52,682 bases of DNA, taken from assembly GCA_002967695.1 (NCBI GenBank), contig PUHN01000021.1:1-52682 (forward strand). The letters run 5' to 3'. Made by a program: the position numbers and the translations under genes. Under the pieces are notes generated by a model. It searched no databases. It worked only from the letters and a program-made list of their open reading frames with translations, and was not told where the DNA came from. Positions 50,782 through 52,682 of the stretch are shown here, piece by piece. How positions within the stretch are numbered: position 1 is the first letter of the stretch; the number at the start of each line of letters is the position of its first letter. This DNA comes from Rhodobacteraceae bacterium WD3A24 (GTDB lineage Bacteria > Pseudomonadota > Alphaproteobacteria > Rhodobacterales > Rhodobacteraceae).

Positions 50782-51392
50782 TTCATACTCTCTCCTCTAA
50801 ACGCACGGTGCACGTTCCACTTTCAACTGACAATTCACCAACCAGTGAGGTGCCATCAATGTGAACTCTGGGAGGATCTGATAAGCGGGGGCGGTCTCGC
50901 CGAGGCCGCAGTCAGCCCGCGACATTCGCCGGCGGCCCACGGGCGGGCTGATTTCGATGTGCAGTCGGGTCTCGCGACCTCGCCGGGTAGCTTGAAGGTC
51001 AGTCAGGGCGTTGCGGTTCTCGCCAATCGTGTGGTGGTTGACAATCGGGACGCCTTCGGGCGAGCGCAGCGATGCGTCCGGACACGTTGTTCAAGGCGGT
51101 CGGAAGTGGCAGCAGTGATTAGGGATGCCTATCGCGCCGCGCCACCAAGAGGCGTCGAAATCGCGGTCCGCGACTCTTGCGAACCAATCAGGCGGGACCG
51201 GCCCGCGCTCGAACCTTCCACGCTCCGAGGGGCTGCGTCGGCGAGATCCGCCAATGGCGCGGGGGGATCGCGCCGGGATGGGCCGTCGCCTCCGGCCCAA
51301 GATGCAGGGGGCGGGAATTTCCCCTACCCAACCTCTCGCGGCTGGCCTATAGTGCATGTGGACAACGCGACCCACGGGCCGAGGGAGACTTC
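50782..51392. other. 611-bp stretch without a recognisable gene
   Basis: No reading frame on either strand shows a familiar domain, a good ribosome binding site and sustained codon bias. It contains a 9-bp inverted repeat TCAGCCCGC/GCGGGCTGA (50912-50951). A minus-strand fragment (about 51090-51190) encoding [18 protein letters not shown] looks locally protein-like but is open only as part of a nonsense frame. It may be a decayed gene or element. The nrdR promoter should lie at its right end; TATAGT at 51348 is a possible -10 without a matching -35. Confidence 0.4.
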
Positions 51393-51866
51393 ATGCGCTG
51401 CCCCTTCTGCGGACATCAGGACACCCAGGTGAAGGACTCCCGCCCCGCCGAGGATCATGTCGCCATCCGCCGGCGCCGGTTCTGCCCCGCCTGCGGCGGC
51501 CGTTTCACCACCTATGAGCGCGTGCAGCTGCGCGATCTGGTCGTCGTCAAGACCGGCGGCAAGCGCGAGCCCTTCGACCGCGACAAGCTCGAACGCTCCG
51601 TGCGCATCGCCATGCAGAAACGCCCCATCGACCCCGAGCGGCTCGACCAGATGGTCTCGGGTATCGTCCGGCGCCTCGAATCCCTGGGCGATGTCGATAT
51701 TCCCTCGCGCACCATCGGCGAGATCGTGATGGAGACGCTGGCGCGCATCGACACCGTCGGCTATGTCCGCTTCGCCAGCGTCTACAAGAACTTCCAGGCG
51801 GTCGAGGATTTCGACAAGTTCGTCTCCGAGCTGCGCCCCCGCCCCGCCGAAACGGAAGGCGAGTGA
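51393..51866 (+). CDS. nrdR: Transcriptional repressor NrdR
   Basis: The 157-aa protein represses ribonucleotide reductase genes in response to the ATP/dATP state. The N-terminal zinc ribbon has C3, C6, C31 and C34 (CPFCG and CPACG), followed by the [17 protein letters not shown] signature and an ATP-cone domain ([20 protein letters not shown], residues about 50-69). GAGGGAGA precedes the ATG. The stop overlaps the ribD GTG start by four bases; nrdR-ribD coupling is common in alphaproteobacteria. Confidence 0.96.
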   Translation: MRCPFCGHQDTQVKDSRPAEDHVAIRRRRFCPACGGRFTTYERVQLRDLVVVKTGGKREPFDRDKLERSVRIAMQKRPIDPERLDQMVSGIVRRLESLGDVDIPSRTIGEIVMETLARIDTVGYVRFASVYKNFQAVEDFDKFVSELRPRPAETEGE

Positions 51867-52682
51867 CCGCCGAGCAGGACCGCCGTTTCCTTTCGCTCGC
51901 GCTCGATCTCGGCGCGCGGGGTCTGGGGGCGACATGGCCCAACCCGGCCGTCGGCTGCGTGATCGTCCGCGAGGGGCGCATCATCGGCCGCGGCTGGACC
52001 GCGCCCGGCGGCCGCCCCCATGGCGAGGCGGTGGCGCTGGCCCGCGCCGGGGCGGGTGCGCAGGGCGCGACCGCCTATGTCAGCCTGGAGCCCTGCGCCC
52101 ATCACGGCCGCACCCCGCCCTGCGCGGCGGCGCTGGCGCGGGCGGGCATCGCGCGGGTGGTCACCCCGATGGACGATCCCGACCCCCGCGTGGCCGGGCG
52201 CGGCCACCGGATGCTGCGCGAGGCCGGGGTGGAGCTTGCCACCGGCGTGATGGCCGGGGCTGCCGAGGCGGCCCATCGCGGTTTCCTCACGCGGGTGCGG
52301 CGGGGGCGGCCGATGGTCACGCTCAAGCTCGCCACCAGTTTCGACGGGCGCATCGCCACGGCGGCGGGCGAGAGCCGCTGGATCACCGGGCCGCAGGCCC
52401 GACGCGCCGTCCATGCCCTGCGCGCGACCCACGACGCGGTGCTGGTGGGGGGCGGCACGGCGCGTGCCGATGATCCGATGCTGACGGTGCGCGACATGGG
52501 CGCAATGCCTCAGCCGGTGCGGGTGGTGGCGAGCCGGGCACTGGATGTGCCTGCCGACGGCAGGCTGGCGGCGAGCGCGGGCGAGGTGCCCGTCTGGCTG
52601 CTGCACGCGGCGGGCGCGCCGCCCGAGGCGCGCCGCGCGGCATGGGCGCGGGCGGGTGCGCGGCTGATCCCGGTGCCCGGCG
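51863..52682 (+). CDS. ribD: Riboflavin biosynthesis bifunctional deaminase/reductase RibD (partial, runs off the right edge)
   Basis: The first 273 residues are present. The start is GTG at 51863 in a GTGA overlap with nrdR. The deaminase domain has [10 protein letters not shown], the zinc histidine and catalytic glutamate in PHGEAVAL, and the zinc cysteines in [13 protein letters not shown]. The reductase domain begins at about residue 150 with [14 protein letters not shown] and SRWITG, and the frame stays open to the window end. RibD deaminates and then reduces the pyrimidine intermediate of riboflavin synthesis. Confidence 0.95.
   Translation, partial: MTAEQDRRFLSLALDLGARGLGATWPNPAVGCVIVREGRIIGRGWTAPGGRPHGEAVALARAGAGAQGATAYVSLEPCAHHGRTPPCAAALARAGIARVVTPMDDPDPRVAGRGHRMLREAGVELATGVMAGAAEAAHRGFLTRVRRGRPMVTLKLATSFDGRIATAAGESRWITGPQARRAVHALRATHDAVLVGGGTARADDPMLTVRDMGAMPQPVRVVASRALDVPADGRLAASAGEVPVWLLHAAGAPPEARRAAWARAGARLIPVPG

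Noticed and set aside
50764-51432. Plus-strand open frame spanning the gap before nrdR
   Set aside because: It has no recognisable motif, overlaps the nrdR start out of frame, and its composition changes along its length. It was treated as gap DNA.

Overview
This 52.7 kb window is GC-rich chromosomal DNA of an alphaproteobacterium, almost certainly a member of the Rhodobacteraceae (Rhodobacterales). The grounds are the recA-alaS pair with GTTC-N7-GTTC SOS boxes, an IscR that lacks the usual cysteine ligands and has one cysteine near its C-terminus, an Iron-Rhodo-box in front of an iscR-suf operon, and a glgPBCA-type glycogen operon. About 45 protein genes, one tRNA and several regulatory sites can be supported. 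No rRNA, CRISPR array, phage or intact insertion sequence was seen.

Region 1 (152-4066, minus strand) is a tightly coupled quartet: HAD-UbiA fusion, GtrA, DprE1-like and DprE2-like. This is the mycobacterial toolkit for making and handling decaprenyl-phosphoryl-arabinose, in the same GtrA-DprE1-DprE2 order. It implies a lipid-linked D-arabinofuranose (or ribose) donor in a Gram-negative cell. The acceptor and the glycosyltransferase are not in view. An exported Sel1-repeat protein follows.

Region 2 (5381-18327, minus strand) is a complete glycogen operon, transcribed glgP-glgB-glgC-glgA-glgX-malQ-pgm. A group II PLP decarboxylase and a small sulfotransferase separate it from the housekeeping block.

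Region 3 (20.6-31.0 kb) is core: recA with two SOS boxes, alaS, a DUF1330 protein, an arylamine N-acetyltransferase, typA/bipA, a YitT membrane protein, an SMR efflux protein, icd and an alpha/beta hydrolase.

Region 4 (31.0-38.8 kb) is the iron-sulfur operon iscR, class I cysteine desulfurase, sufB, sufC, sufD, two YIP1-like membrane proteins and sufS. Its promoter is overlapped by an Iron-Rhodo-box. A second identical-pattern box lies inside the desulfurase gene in an AT-rich islet. tRNA-Arg(CCG) follows sufS.

Region 5 (39.0-46.5 kb) looks like an accessory catabolic cluster beside the tRNA: SDR dehydrogenase, beta-keto acid cleavage enzyme, TAXI-TRAP transporter (binding protein and fused permease), an aromatic-ring type FAD monooxygenase and an IclR regulator, with candidate operators in both divergent promoter regions.

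Region 6 (46.6-52.7 kb) has a DUF900 lipoprotein hydrolase, ettA, a lower-GC islet with a small exported protein and a Tat-exported MsrB, about 600 bp of apparently gene-free DNA, then nrdR and the start of ribD, which runs off the right edge.
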